A stretch of DNA of 64,000 bases from Pedobacter sp. Leaf41 (GCF_001422545.1 NZ_LMLE01000008.1:401809-465808); one strand, 5' to 3'; positions 17,025 to 26,373 are shown, numbered from the stretch's first letter. Program-made: numbers and translations. The notes: a model not told the origin generated them from the letters alone.

Positions 17025-18746
17025 ATGAAAATTTCAAAGAAAGCAATAACCTTAAATCTAGGTTTGGTGTTGATGGGTTCTGCAGTTTTTGCTCAAAATT
17101 TAAATGACGCGAAAAAAGCCATTGACGCTGAACAGTACCAGAAAGCATCATCAATGTTAAAATCATTGGTGAGCTCACAAGCATCAAACGGTGAAAATTA
17201 CTATAATCTCGGTTTGGTTTACTTAAAAACTGGTTACATAGATTCGGCTCGTGCTGTATTTACCAAGGGTGTTACAGCAGATCCAAAAAATAATTTGAAC
17301 TTAATTGGTTTAGGCGAGGCAGATATGCTATCAAATAATCCGTCTTCTGCAAAAACGAATTTTGATAAAGCAGTTGCCTTAGCCCCAAAAGATTACAAAA
17401 CTTATTTGTATATCGGTAAAGCTTATTTAGCTCAAGATAAACCAAGTGATGACGTATCTAAACCTGACTACACTAATGCATTGGCCAATATTAACAAAGC
17501 TGATGAATTGGATTCGAAAGATAAAGATGCGGAAATCTTTTTAGCGCAAGGTGATGCTTATGCATTACAGAAAAAGAATTCTGAAGCATTAGGTCCATAC
17601 TTCCGTGTAAATGATATCGATCCAACCAACCGTAGAGCAAAAACTCAGATTGGTAAAATGTATAAAGAATCGAGAGCATTTCCAGAAGGTGAAAAAGAAT
17701 TACAGGATGTAATTGCTGCTGATCCAAATTATGGTCCTGCTTACCGTGAATTAGGCGAGCTTTACCTACAGTGGAGTAGCTTTGGTACCGATCAGGAAAA
17801 AGCTAAAAAAGGAATTGAGAACTACAAGAAATACATGGATTTAACTGATAAATCTTTGGAATCTCAGTTGCGTTATGCTCAGTTCTTATTCTATGCTAAA
17901 GATTATCCAACTTTAGAACAAGTTGCTTCATCTATTCAGGCGCCTGCAGGAAGTGCAAAAGCAGCTGTTGTTGATAGAATGAAAGGTTGGGCAGCTTATG
18001 AGAATAAGAACTACCCTGCAGCCTTAACAAGCATGACTTCTTTCTTTGCAAAGGAAAAAGACACAACCAAAATTTTAGGTAACGATTATCTTTATTTAGG
18101 TAAAGCACAGTTACAAGCTGGCCAAGATAGTTTAGCTTTAAACAATATTATCAAGGCAACAAGAGTAGATTCAGCTAACGCTGATGCGCTATCAGAAGCT
18201 GCTGCTGCATTATATAAAGCAAAGAAATATGCTAAATCGGCAGATGTTTACGAATTAGCTGCTAAATATAATCCAAATGGAAAAGGGTCTCTTTATAACT
18301 ATTTATACATCGGTATAAACAGATTCTTAGAATCTTATTATTTGAAAAAAGATAAAAAACCATTGAATATCGAAGGTTTAGTTAGAGCTGATACTGCTTT
18401 GGGTCAATTATCAAAAGCTTCACCTGATTTTGCTTTAGCATATTTTTACCGAGCTAGAATCAACGACTATATCGATCAGACTAAAAATGGCGAATCAACA
18501 AAAGGCTTGATGATTCCTTATTATGAAAAATATGTTACGTTAGTTAAGCCAGAAGAACAAGCTTCTGCGAAAAATAACTTAATTGAATCATATAGATTAT
18601 TAGGTGCATGGTATGCAGATAAAGATAAGCCAAAAGCAATTGATTATCTTAATAAGTGCTTAGCATTAGATCCTGCGGATACATATGCAAGTGCGAAACT
18701 AAAGGAATTAAGTGGAGCAGCAGCACCAAAAGGAAAAGGTAAGTAA
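17025..18746 (+). CDS. Exported tetratricopeptide-repeat protein
   Basis: 573 residues. A signal peptide (about 1-23, ending VFAQ) is followed by some ten or more TPR-like helical pairs, for example NGENYYNLGLVYLKTG, YLYIGKAYLA, AYRELGELYLQW, YLYLGKAQLQAG. The protein ends in a Lys/Gly-rich tail. Periplasmic scaffold by inference. It follows the PstS-like gene after 114 bases and ends the ton operon at the terminator 18768. High codon bias suggests abundance. Confidence 0.88.
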   Translation: MKISKKAITLNLGLVLMGSAVFAQNLNDAKKAIDAEQYQKASSMLKSLVSSQASNGENYYNLGLVYLKTGYIDSARAVFTKGVTADPKNNLNLIGLGEADMLSNNPSSAKTNFDKAVALAPKDYKTYLYIGKAYLAQDKPSDDVSKPDYTNALANINKADELDSKDKDAEIFLAQGDAYALQKKNSEALGPYFRVNDIDPTNRRAKTQIGKMYKESRAFPEGEKELQDVIAADPNYGPAYRELGELYLQWSSFGTDQEKAKKGIENYKKYMDLTDKSLESQLRYAQFLFYAKDYPTLEQVASSIQAPAGSAKAAVVDRMKGWAAYENKNYPAALTSMTSFFAKEKDTTKILGNDYLYLGKAQLQAGQDSLALNNIIKATRVDSANADALSEAAAALYKAKKYAKSADVYELAAKYNPNGKGSLYNYLYIGINRFLESYYLKKDKKPLNIEGLVRADTALGQLSKASPDFALAYFYRARINDYIDQTKNGESTKGLMIPYYEKYVTLVKPEEQASAKNNLIESYRLLGAWYADKDKPKAIDYLNKCLALDPADTYASAKLKELSGAAAPKGKGK

Positions 18747-18767
18747 TTAACAAGTTAAATAATTTAG

Positions 18768-18799
18768 AAAGGCAGAGTTTGGTTACTCTGCCTTTTTCT
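18768..18799 (+). terminator. Terminator of the ton operon
   Basis: Stem AAAGGCAGAG / CTCTGCCTTT (18768-18795), loop 18778-18785, then a T-rich tract. The loop contains the TTTG that serves as -33 box of the nuoA promoter. Confidence 0.85.
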
Positions 18800-18809
18800 T
18801 TTACTTTTG
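18778..18809 (+). promoter_or_regulatory. Promoter of nuoA
   Basis: TTTG (18778-18781), a 20-base spacer and TACTTTTG (18802-18809). It physically overlaps the preceding terminator hairpin and predicts a leader of about 13 bases. Confidence 0.65.
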
Positions 18810-18827
18810 CATTAGAAAATAAAGATT

Positions 18828-19199
18828 ATGCAAGCGCAAAGTACCTCGATAGATTTTTTACCAATAATATTTCAAGTAATCGTAGCCCTGGGTTTTGTGG
18901 TTACCACCTTAGTGGCAACACACTTTTTAGGCCCAAAACGTAAAACGCTTGATAAACTGGAAACATTTGAAGCAGGTGTTAAATCTGTGGGTAATGCTCG
19001 TCAGCCGTTTTCGATTAAATATTTTGTTGTGGCAATTTTATTTGTGCTTTTTGATATTGAAGTTATCTTTATGTATCCTTGGGCAGTGAATTTTAGAGCG
19101 CTAAGAATGGACGGAATGATTGAGATGTTCATCTTTATGGGCACGTTGTTACTGGGTTTCATCTACGTCATCAAAAAGAAAGTATTAGACTGGAACTAG
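18828..19199 (+). CDS. nuoA: NADH-quinone oxidoreductase subunit A
   Basis: 123 residues, three TM helices (about 8-30, 64-86, 92-115). Family marks: FLGPKRKTLDKLETFEAG, the FSIKYFVVAILFVLFDIEVIFMYPWA helix with its conserved Glu. Membrane-arm subunit at the junction with the peripheral arm of complex I. It is separated from nuoB by 228 bases that include a repeat and a second promoter. Confidence 0.95.
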   Translation: MQAQSTSIDFLPIIFQVIVALGFVVTTLVATHFLGPKRKTLDKLETFEAGVKSVGNARQPFSIKYFVVAILFVLFDIEVIFMYPWAVNFRALRMDGMIEMFIFMGTLLLGFIYVIKKKVLDWN

Positions 19200-19290
19200 T
19201 TGATTCGCAGTTATCAGCAGAAAATTGCAGTTAATAGTCCTCGATTTCAAAATTGTAAACTGAAAATTGCTAATTGCATAACTGAATGTG
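19200..19290. repeat. Imperfect inverted repeat in the nuoA-nuoB gap
   Basis: CAGTTATCAGCAGAAAATTG near 19208 and AACTGAAAATTGCTAATTGC near 19258 form complementary arms ending CAGTTAT / ATAACTG. The CAGTTA-rich type is a common intergenic motif in Bacteroidota. Confidence 0.5.
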
Positions 19291-19355
19291 TATGTTGCAC
19301 ACTAACCAATGGGAATTTTAATTATTTAGAAAGGTTCTAAATCAAGTTAAGCTAG

Positions 19356-19385
19356 TTTGATTGCCTTTAAAATATTGTAAATTTG
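19356..19385 (+). promoter_or_regulatory. Internal promoter ahead of nuoB
   Basis: TTTG (19356-19359), 18-base spacer, TAAATTTG (19378-19385): one of the best consensus matches in the window. It would start an mRNA about 38 bases before nuoB. Confidence 0.72.
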
Positions 19386-19386
19386 T

Positions 19387-19418
19387 TGCTCATTCTGCAA
19401 AGGGATGAGCATTTTTTG
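19387..19418 (+). terminator. Hairpin plus T run in the nuoB leader (terminator or attenuator)
   Basis: Stem TGCTCAT / ATGAGCA (19387-19411) followed by TTTTTTG, lying between the nuoB promoter and the nuoB ATG at 19428. It could end the nuoA transcript or attenuate transcripts from the internal promoter. Confidence 0.5.
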
Positions 19419-19427
19419 TTTATAAAC

Positions 19428-19970
19428 ATGAGTGAAATTAATATAGTTGATGCGCCTCCAGGAACCGAAGGACCTGGGTACTTTGCCACTTCGTTAGATA
19501 AAGTGATAGGTTTGGCTCGTTCAAATTCATTATGGCCTTTACCGTTTGCCACTTCTTGTTGCGGAATTGAGTTTATGGCAACCATGGGTTCTCACTACGA
19601 TTTAGGTCGTTTCGGTGCAGAACGTTTGAGTTTTTCTCCTCGTCAAGCCGATGTTTTAATGGTTATGGGTACCATTGCTAAAAAGATGGCTCCGGTGTTA
19701 AAGCAAGTTTATATCCAAATGGCTGAACCACGTTGGGTAATGGCAGTTGGAGCTTGTGCAAGTAGTGGAGGTATTTTCGATACTTATTCTGTTTTGCAAG
19801 GTATTGATGAAGTAATCCCTGTGGATGTTTACGTTCCGGGTTGCCCGCCAAGACCAGAGGCTATTTTAGACGGTTTCCAACGCATTCAGGATTTAGTAAA
19901 AAATGAATCTGGAAGAAGAAGAAATTCTGATTATTACAAAGAACTTTTAGGTCAATACGGCATTAAATAA
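19428..19970 (+). CDS. nuoB: NADH-quinone oxidoreductase subunit B
   Basis: 180 residues from ATG 19428; an upstream ATG at 19383 lies inside the promoter and is rejected. It carries the N2 cluster ligands: adjacent C44-C45 (SCCGIEFM), C110 (GACASSGG) and C139 (PGCPPRPEA). This [4Fe-4S] centre passes electrons to quinone. The stop codon overlaps the nuoC ATG by one base (TAATG). Confidence 0.97.
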   Translation: MSEINIVDAPPGTEGPGYFATSLDKVIGLARSNSLWPLPFATSCCGIEFMATMGSHYDLGRFGAERLSFSPRQADVLMVMGTIAKKMAPVLKQVYIQMAEPRWVMAVGACASSGGIFDTYSVLQGIDEVIPVDVYVPGCPPRPEAILDGFQRIQDLVKNESGRRRNSDYYKELLGQYGIK

Positions 19971-20470
19971 TGGAAGAAACAACGTTGAATAACGACATCC
20001 ACGTTAAGCTGACTGAGAGGTTTGGCGAAAAGGTTACTGCAGTTTCTGAGCCTTATGGTTTTTTAACTTTCGTAACCTACAAAGATGTTATCGTAAATGT
20101 ACTTTCACATCTCAAAGAAGAGTTAAAATTCAATTTCCTTACTGATATTACAGCTGTTCATTATCCTGGTAAAGACCATGGTATTGCTGTTGTATATCAT
20201 CTGCATAACATGGTAGAAAAAGTGCGGATTAGAATTAAAGTTTTCATTTCTGAGCAAAATCCTACCATACCAACGGCGACAACAATTTGGAAAGGTGCGA
20301 ACTGGATGGAGAGAGAAACCTACGATTTATTCGGGGTTAAGTTCGAAGGTCATCCCGATTTACGCCGTATTTTGAATATGGATGATTTAGGTGTGCATCC
20401 AATGTTGAAGCAATATCCATTGGAAGACCCGAACCGAGTTGATAAAAAAGATGAATTTTTTGGAAGGTAA
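19970..20470 (+). CDS. nuoC: NADH-quinone oxidoreductase subunit C
   Basis: 166 residues, a separate NuoC rather than a NuoCD fusion. Ends with the 30 kDa-subunit signature: ANWMERETYDLFGVKFEGHPDLRRIL, then LEDPNRVDK. Peripheral-arm subunit next to NuoD. One-base overlap with nuoB; five bases to nuoD. Confidence 0.96.
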   Translation: MEETTLNNDIHVKLTERFGEKVTAVSEPYGFLTFVTYKDVIVNVLSHLKEELKFNFLTDITAVHYPGKDHGIAVVYHLHNMVEKVRIRIKVFISEQNPTIPTATTIWKGANWMERETYDLFGVKFEGHPDLRRILNMDDLGVHPMLKQYPLEDPNRVDKKDEFFGR

Positions 20471-20475
20471 TTTAT

Positions 20476-21690
20476 ATGAATCATAACCATCCGGTATATA
20501 CAGATAACGACCCGCAAAGTGAGCTGGTGACCTTAAACTTAGGCCCAACACACCCAGCAACACATGGTGTTTTTCAAAACGTTTTGCAGTTAGACGGCGA
20601 GCGTATTGTAAGCGGCGTTTCTACAATTGGGTATATCCACCGTGCTTTCGAAAAGATTGCCGAGCATCGCCCTTTCTATCAAATTACACCATTAACCGAC
20701 CGTTTGAATTATTGCTCATCGCCTATTAACAATATGGGTTGGCACATGACGGTTGAAAAGTTGTTAAATATTCAGATGCCTAAACGCGTAGATTATCTTC
20801 GCGTGATTGTGATGGAGCTTTCGCGTATTGCCGATCACATTATCTGTAATACGATTATCGGTCAGGATACCGGAGCAACAACTACTTTCCTTTACCTTTT
20901 CCAATTCCGTGAGCATATTTACGAAATTTTCGAAGAGGTATGCGGTGCCCGTTTAACAACTAATATTGGCCGTATTGGTGGTTTCGAAAGAGATTTTAAT
21001 GAAGTGGCCTTTGCGAAGATTAATAAATTTTTAAAAGAGTTTCCAGTTGCTTTGAAGGAGTTTGAAAATCTTTTAACCCGTAACCGGATTTTCATTGATA
21101 GAACAGCTGGTGTTGCGGAAGTAACTCAAGAGGCTGCTTTGGAGTACGGCTGGACTGGTCCACTTTTACGTGCTACGGGTATAGATTATGATGTTCGTGT
21201 AAGCGACCCGTATTCTTCATATCAGGACTTCGATTTTGAGGTTCCCGTTGGAACAAGTGGTGATATTTATGACAGATATTTGGTTCGTAACGAAGAAATG
21301 TGGCAAAGTTTGCGCATTATTGAGCAAGCCATTGTGAAGCTGAAAACAGAGCCAAAAGGTATTTTTCATGCTGATGTTCCTGAATTTTATCTTCCTCCGA
21401 AACAAGAAGTTTATAACAATATGGAAGCATTAATTTACCATTTCAAAATTGTGATGGGAGAAATTGATGCACCAAAAGCAGAAGTTTATCATGCTGTAGA
21501 AGGTGGAAATGGTGAATTAGGTTTCTATTTAATTAATGATGGAGGCCGTACACCATATCGTTTACACTTCCGCAGGCCAAGTTTTATAAATTACCAAATG
21601 TTTGCACCAATGAGCGAAGGCATGTTATTGTCTGATGCCATTATCAACATGAGTAGTATGAATATTATTGCAGGAGAATTAGATGCTTAA
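20476..21690 (+). CDS. nuoD: NADH-quinone oxidoreductase subunit D
   Basis: 404 residues, the 49 kDa-type subunit that forms the quinone pocket with NuoB. Signatures: LGPTHPATHGV with the quinone-region His, YIHRAFEKIAE, DRLNY, and C-terminal RRPSFINYQMF. It overlaps nuoE by eight bases. Confidence 0.97.
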   Translation: MNHNHPVYTDNDPQSELVTLNLGPTHPATHGVFQNVLQLDGERIVSGVSTIGYIHRAFEKIAEHRPFYQITPLTDRLNYCSSPINNMGWHMTVEKLLNIQMPKRVDYLRVIVMELSRIADHIICNTIIGQDTGATTTFLYLFQFREHIYEIFEEVCGARLTTNIGRIGGFERDFNEVAFAKINKFLKEFPVALKEFENLLTRNRIFIDRTAGVAEVTQEAALEYGWTGPLLRATGIDYDVRVSDPYSSYQDFDFEVPVGTSGDIYDRYLVRNEEMWQSLRIIEQAIVKLKTEPKGIFHADVPEFYLPPKQEVYNNMEALIYHFKIVMGEIDAPKAEVYHAVEGGNGELGFYLINDGGRTPYRLHFRRPSFINYQMFAPMSEGMLLSDAIINMSSMNIIAGELDA

Positions 21691-22195
21691 AGTAGAAGAA
21701 CAAACACCTGTAGTGTTCTCATCAGAATTGCTTGCCAAATTTGATGATGTTAAAAGTCGTTATCCTTTGGGTAAGGAAAAATCAGCTTTGCTGCCATTAT
21801 TGCATTTAGTACAAGCAGAATTTCTTTGGGTTCCTACATCTGCGATGGATCAAGTTGCTGAATATTTAAACATTCAACCGATCGAAGTTTACGAGGTAGC
21901 AACCTTTTACACCATGTATTTCTTAAAACCTCAAGGCAAATATGCTTTGGACGTTTGCCGTACTGGTCCTTGTTGCTTAGTTGGCGCAGAAAAAATATTA
22001 GACCACTTAGAAAATAAGTTGGGCGTTAAAGAAGGTGAAGTTACCGCAGATGGATTATTCAGCTTTAGAGGAGTTGAGTGTTTAGCTGCCTGTGGTTTTG
22101 GTCCGGTACTGCAAATTAGCCCGGAATATACTTTCTACGAAAACTTAACTATTGAAAGTGTAGATAAACTGATTGAAGATTTGAAAAATAAATAA
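21683..22195 (+). CDS. nuoE: NADH-quinone oxidoreductase subunit E
   Basis: 170 residues, thioredoxin-like [2Fe-2S] protein. Cluster ligands C92 and C97 (CRTGPCC) and C133 and C137 (CLAACG) are present. It carries the N1a centre near the FMN of NuoF. Overlaps the nuoD stop, which implies translational coupling. Confidence 0.96.
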   Translation: MLKVEEQTPVVFSSELLAKFDDVKSRYPLGKEKSALLPLLHLVQAEFLWVPTSAMDQVAEYLNIQPIEVYEVATFYTMYFLKPQGKYALDVCRTGPCCLVGAEKILDHLENKLGVKEGEVTADGLFSFRGVECLAACGFGPVLQISPEYTFYENLTIESVDKLIEDLKNK

Positions 22196-22276
22196 GATTT
22201 GAGAAACTAGATATGAGATATGAGAATTGGCAATTAGTCTAAAATCTCAAGTCTCACATCTCACATCTAAAAAACA
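22196..22276. repeat. Imperfect palindrome between nuoE and nuoF
   Basis: AGATATGAGATATGAGA (near 22211) and TCTCACATCTCACATCT (near 22254) are imperfect reverse complements built from a short TGAGATA unit. It fills almost the whole 81-base gap. Confidence 0.6.
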
Positions 22277-23644
22277 ATGAGTCGCAAATTATTACTTGAG
22301 CATATAAACGTACCTGGCATCAATACACTTGAGGTCTATCGCCAAAAAGGCGGGTACCGTGCTGTGGAAAAAGCCCTTAAAACTTTAACACCTGAAGAGA
22401 TTGTTGAAGAAGTAAAGAAATCAGGCTTACGCGGTCGTGGTGGTGCGGGTTTCCCAACGGGAATGAAATGGAGCTTTTTGGCTAAACCAGAAGGTGTTGC
22501 CCGCTATTTGGTTTGCAACGCCGATGAGTCTGAGCCAGGAACTTTCAAAGACCGTTATTTAATGACCTACATTCCTCATGCTTTAATTGAGGGAATGATT
22601 GTTTCTAGTTTTGCCTTGGGCGCCAAGGTTTCATACATCTACGTTCGTGGAGAAATGATGCCTCAGATCCGTATTTTGGAAAAGGCAATTGCGGAGGCAA
22701 AAGCTGCTGGATTGTTAGGTAAAAACATTTTAGGAACAGGTTACGATTTAGAATTATATGTTCAGCCGGGTGGTGGCGCCTACATTTGCGGTGAAGAAAC
22801 TGCATTGTTAGAATCACTTGAAGGAAAAAGAGGTAATCCAAGAATTAAACCACCATTCCCTGCAATTGCAGGTTTATATGGTTGTCCAACAGTAGTAAAT
22901 AACGTAGAGTCGATTGCTGCAGTGGTACCAATCATTAATGATGGTGGTGATGAGTATGCAAAAATAGGTATCGGTAGAAGTACAGGTACAAAATTAATAT
23001 CAGCGTCTGGAAATTTAGTAAAACCAGGTGTTTATGAAATCGAATTAGGCTTGCCAGTTGAAGAATTTATTTATTCTGATGAATACTGCGGTGGTATTGC
23101 GAATGGCAAGAAGTTAAAGGCAACGGTTGCAGGTGGTTCATCTGTTCCGGTTTTGCCTGCCAATTTAACTTTGAAGTTGGCCAACGGCGAACCTCGTTTA
23201 ATGAGTTACGAATCTTTATCAGAGGGCGGATTTGCTACAGGGACAATGATGGGTTCGGGCGGTTTTATCGCTTTTGATGAAGACCAATGTATTGTTCGCA
23301 ATACCTGGAATTTCACTCGTTTCTATCATCACGAAAGTTGCGGACAATGTTCGCCTTGCCGTGAAGGTACTGGATGGATGGAAAAGGTATTGCACAAAAT
23401 CGAGCATGGCCATGGCTCAATGGATGATGTAGATTTACTTTGGGATATTCAACGTAAAATTGAAGGGAATACCATTTGCCCATTAGGTGATGCGGCAGCT
23501 TGGCCAGTGGCGAGTGCAATCCGTCACTTTAGAGATGAGTTTGAATGGCACATTAAAGAGCCGGTGAAGAGTCAGCAACAAAATTATGGTTTAGCAAACT
23601 ACGCTACGCCGATAGAAAAAGCTCCGGTAACGGAAGAAAAGTAG
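22277..23644 (+). CDS. nuoF: NADH-quinone oxidoreductase subunit F
   Basis: 455 residues. It binds NADH and FMN and the N3 [4Fe-4S] cluster. Motifs: [15 protein letters not shown] (NADH), [14 protein letters not shown] (FMN), [17 protein letters not shown], and C355, C358, C361 in [13 protein letters not shown] with the fourth Cys near 401 (ICPLGDAA). Entry point for electrons from NADH. Flanked by repeat elements on both sides. Confidence 0.97.
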   Translation: MSRKLLLEHINVPGINTLEVYRQKGGYRAVEKALKTLTPEEIVEEVKKSGLRGRGGAGFPTGMKWSFLAKPEGVARYLVCNADESEPGTFKDRYLMTYIPHALIEGMIVSSFALGAKVSYIYVRGEMMPQIRILEKAIAEAKAAGLLGKNILGTGYDLELYVQPGGGAYICGEETALLESLEGKRGNPRIKPPFPAIAGLYGCPTVVNNVESIAAVVPIINDGGDEYAKIGIGRSTGTKLISASGNLVKPGVYEIELGLPVEEFIYSDEYCGGIANGKKLKATVAGGSSVPVLPANLTLKLANGEPRLMSYESLSEGGFATGTMMGSGGFIAFDEDQCIVRNTWNFTRFYHHESCGQCSPCREGTGWMEKVLHKIEHGHGSMDDVDLLWDIQRKIEGNTICPLGDAAAWPVASAIRHFRDEFEWHIKEPVKSQQQNYGLANYATPIEKAPVTEEK

Positions 23645-23819
23645 ACAGACAGTGAGGAGAGCAAATTGGCTCGTGAAGACGAGAACCAAGGCGATATCTT
23701 AAGCACCACGTCATTGCGAGGAACGAAGCAATCCTACTGCAATGTGTATAAAATAACAAAGATTGCTTCTTGCCTCGCAATGACGGCATAAAGCAAAAAA
23801 ATAAAGATTATCATTAACC
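23645..23819. repeat. Inverted-repeat element in the nuoF-nuoG gap (family A, copy 1)
   Basis: CGTCATTGCGAGGAACGAAG at 23709 and its near-complement at 23761-23785 form a 77-base element with about 25-base arms. A separate hairpin TTGG-CTCGT / ACGAG-CCAA lies at 23665-23688. Other copies: 26421-26493 and 51194-51276. Confidence 0.8.
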
Positions 23820-24830
23820 ATGAGTGAAAAAGTTAAGGTTACGATAGACGGGATAACAGTAGAGGTTGATAACGGAACCACTATCCTAAATGCTGCAAGG
23901 CAAATTGGAGGTGATATTGTTCCGCCAGCAATGTGCTATTATTCTAAGTTAGAAGGCAGTGGTGGTAAATGCCGTACCTGTATTGTTAAGGTAACAAAAG
24001 GTTCAGAAAAAGACCCACGCCCAATGCCTAAATTGGTTGCATCTTGCCGTACAACAGTAATGGATGGTATGGAAGTGCTGAATATTACTTCACCAGAAGT
24101 TTTAGAAGCACGTGCAGGTGTGGTCGAAATTTTATTAATTAACCATCCTTTAGATTGCCCGGTTTGCGATCAGGCTGGAGAATGTGATTTACAGAATTTA
24201 GGTTACGAGCACGGATTGCAGAAAACACGTTACGAGTTTGAGCGTCGTACTTTCGAACGTATCGATATTGGCGATAAAATTCAGTTGCACATGAATCGTT
24301 GTATTCTGTGCTACCGTTGTGTTTTTACGGCTGATCAAATTACAAACAAACGTGTTCATGGGATTTTGAACCGTGGCGACCATTCGGAAATTTCTACCTA
24401 TATCCAACAAGCAGTTGATAATGATTTCTCAGGCAACGTGATCGATGTTTGCCCTGTAGGGGCTTTAACCGATAAAACCTTCCGCTTTAAAAACCGTGTT
24501 TGGTTTACTAAACCTGTTGATGCGCATCGCGATTGCGACCATGAAAAGTGCAATGGTAAAGTAACGCTTTGGTACAAGGGAGAAGATGTTTTACGTGTTA
24601 CTGCCCGTAAAGACAAATTTGGCGAAGTGGAAGAGTTTATCTGCAACACATGTCGTTTCGATAAAAAAGCAACATCAGATTGGGTTATCGAACAACCTAC
24701 TCACATTGATGATACTTCGGTAATTGCATCAAACCATTACGAAACATTGAAACCTTTGCATGTTATTCAGCCAAATCAGGCTTTGCAAGCAGCAAATGAA
24801 ATTGAATTACATAAAACAGTTAAATACTAA
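23820..24830 (+). CDS. nuoG: Short NADH-quinone oxidoreductase subunit G
   Basis: 336 residues, against about 700-900 for canonical NuoG. It keeps the iron-sulfur part: [2Fe-2S] ligands (CYYSKLEGSGGKCRTC, SCRT), the His/Cys cluster (HPLDCPVCDQAGECDLQ), and further Cys groups (RCILCYRC, DVCPVGAL, CNTC). The molybdopterin-oxidoreductase domain is missing and its absence is not due to a frameshift: nuoH follows with a one-base overlap. The short form is usual in Bacteroidota. Confidence 0.93.
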   Translation: MSEKVKVTIDGITVEVDNGTTILNAARQIGGDIVPPAMCYYSKLEGSGGKCRTCIVKVTKGSEKDPRPMPKLVASCRTTVMDGMEVLNITSPEVLEARAGVVEILLINHPLDCPVCDQAGECDLQNLGYEHGLQKTRYEFERRTFERIDIGDKIQLHMNRCILCYRCVFTADQITNKRVHGILNRGDHSEISTYIQQAVDNDFSGNVIDVCPVGALTDKTFRFKNRVWFTKPVDAHRDCDHEKCNGKVTLWYKGEDVLRVTARKDKFGEVEEFICNTCRFDKKATSDWVIEQPTHIDDTSVIASNHYETLKPLHVIQPNQALQAANEIELHKTVKY

Positions 24831-25867
24831 TGGATACAGGTTTTATCATTGAAAAATTTATTCTGGTTGCCGTAATTTTCGGTATCAGTTTGGTAATTGC
24901 CATGTATTCTACCTATGCAGAGCGTAAGGTGGCTGCTTATCTTCAAGATCGTTTAGGTCCTGATAGAGCTGGTCCTTTTGGTATTTTGCAACCTTTAGCC
25001 GATGGCGTGAAGATGTTTATGAAGGAAGAAATTATCCCGACAACATCAAACAAATGGCTATTTATTGTTGGGCCAGGTTTGGCTTTACTTTGTGCTTGTA
25101 TTGGTACAGCGGTAATTCCTTGGGGTAGCCCAATGGAAATTGGTGGCAAAATTGTGCCGCTTCAAGTTGCCGATATCAACGTAGGTGTTTTATACATTTT
25201 CGGCGTGGTGTCTTTGGGCGTTTATGGCGTGATGATTGGCGGCTGGGCATCAAACAATAAATATTCTTTGTTAAGTGCTATTCGTGCTGCGTCGCAAAAT
25301 ATCAGTTATGAAATTGCAATGGGGCTGTCTATCATCGCTTTGCTTTTGATGACAAACACTTTAAGTCTTAAAGAAATTGTTGATCAGCAGCATGGCTGGC
25401 GTTGGAATGTTTTATACCAGCCACTTGGATTTTTGATCTTTATGGTATGTTCTTTTGCTGAAACCAACCGTGCGCCTTTCGATTTGCCAGAGTGCGAAAC
25501 TGAGCTAATTGGTGGTTATCATACCGAATACTCGTCAATGAAGTTAGGTTTTTACCTTTTTGCCGAGTACATTAATATGTTTGTTTCATCGGCAGTAATG
25601 GCAACTTTATATTTCGGCGGCTACAACTATCCTGGAATGGATTACATGGCAACTTTGCTTGGTCCGACTTGGGCGCCATTATTTGGTGTTGGAGTATTCT
25701 TTGTGAAAATCGTTTTTTTCATCTTTTTCTTTATGTGGGTACGGTGGACAATCCCTCGTTTCCGTTACGATCAATTGATGAATTTAGGTTGGAAAGGTTT
25801 GATACCTTTGGCCATTGCCAACATTATAATAACTGGGGTTGTGATTGCGATTATAGAGAAGTTTTAA
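24830..25867 (+). CDS. nuoH: NADH-quinone oxidoreductase subunit H
   Basis: 345 residues, about eight TM helices. Conserved loops AERKVAAYLQDRLGPDRAGPFGILQPLADGVK and AETNRAPFDLPECETELIGGYHTEYSSM (split by helices) line the quinone entry site. Connects the peripheral and membrane arms. Starts inside the nuoG stop (TAATG). Confidence 0.97.
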   Translation: MDTGFIIEKFILVAVIFGISLVIAMYSTYAERKVAAYLQDRLGPDRAGPFGILQPLADGVKMFMKEEIIPTTSNKWLFIVGPGLALLCACIGTAVIPWGSPMEIGGKIVPLQVADINVGVLYIFGVVSLGVYGVMIGGWASNNKYSLLSAIRAASQNISYEIAMGLSIIALLLMTNTLSLKEIVDQQHGWRWNVLYQPLGFLIFMVCSFAETNRAPFDLPECETELIGGYHTEYSSMKLGFYLFAEYINMFVSSAVMATLYFGGYNYPGMDYMATLLGPTWAPLFGVGVFFVKIVFFIFFFMWVRWTIPRFRYDQLMNLGWKGLIPLAIANIIITGVVIAIIEKF

Positions 25868-25869
25868 TT

Positions 25870-26373
25870 ATGGAATCATTAAGTAACAAGAAAAAAGTAC
25901 TGGAGCAGAAGCCTTTAAGCTTCATGGAGCGTATGTACCTGCCTGCAATTGCGAAGGGCATGGGCATCACCATCAGCCACTTATTCAAAAAAGAGGCTAC
26001 AGTAAGATATCCGGAAGTAGAACGTGAATTTTCTGCAAACTTCCGAGGAATGCATTCCCTGAAACGAGATGAGAATGGAAAAGAACGTTGTACAGCTTGC
26101 GGTTTATGTGCACTGTCTTGTCCTGCCGAAGCAATTACCATGATTGCGGCCGAACGTAAGCCTGAAGAAAAGCATCTGTACCGTGAGGAAAAATATGCTG
26201 CGACTTATGAAATCAATATGTTGCGTTGCATTTTCTGTGGATTATGTGAAGAGGCTTGTCCGAAAGAGGCAATTTATTTAGACGGACCAATTGTACCGGC
26301 TGATTATTTACGTAAGGATTTTATTTACGGAAAAGACAAATTGGTTGAGGCTCCGTTAGAAATGAAAAAATAA
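25870..26373 (+). CDS. nuoI: NADH-quinone oxidoreductase subunit I
   Basis: 167 residues from the ATG at 25870, two bases after the nuoH stop; a longer reading from 25669 overlaps nuoH and is spurious. Two [4Fe-4S] ferredoxin motifs, CTACGLCALSCPAEA and CIFCGLCEEACPKEA, hold clusters N6a and N6b that feed NuoB. Confidence 0.96.
   Translation: MESLSNKKKVLEQKPLSFMERMYLPAIAKGMGITISHLFKKEATVRYPEVEREFSANFRGMHSLKRDENGKERCTACGLCALSCPAEAITMIAAERKPEEKHLYREEKYAATYEINMLRCIFCGLCEEACPKEAIYLDGPIVPADYLRKDFIYGKDKLVEAPLEMKK

Noticed and set aside
25669..25869. N-terminal extension of NuoI
   Set aside because: It overlaps nuoH out of frame and gives a non-family sequence; ATG at 25870 fits the family and the spacing.
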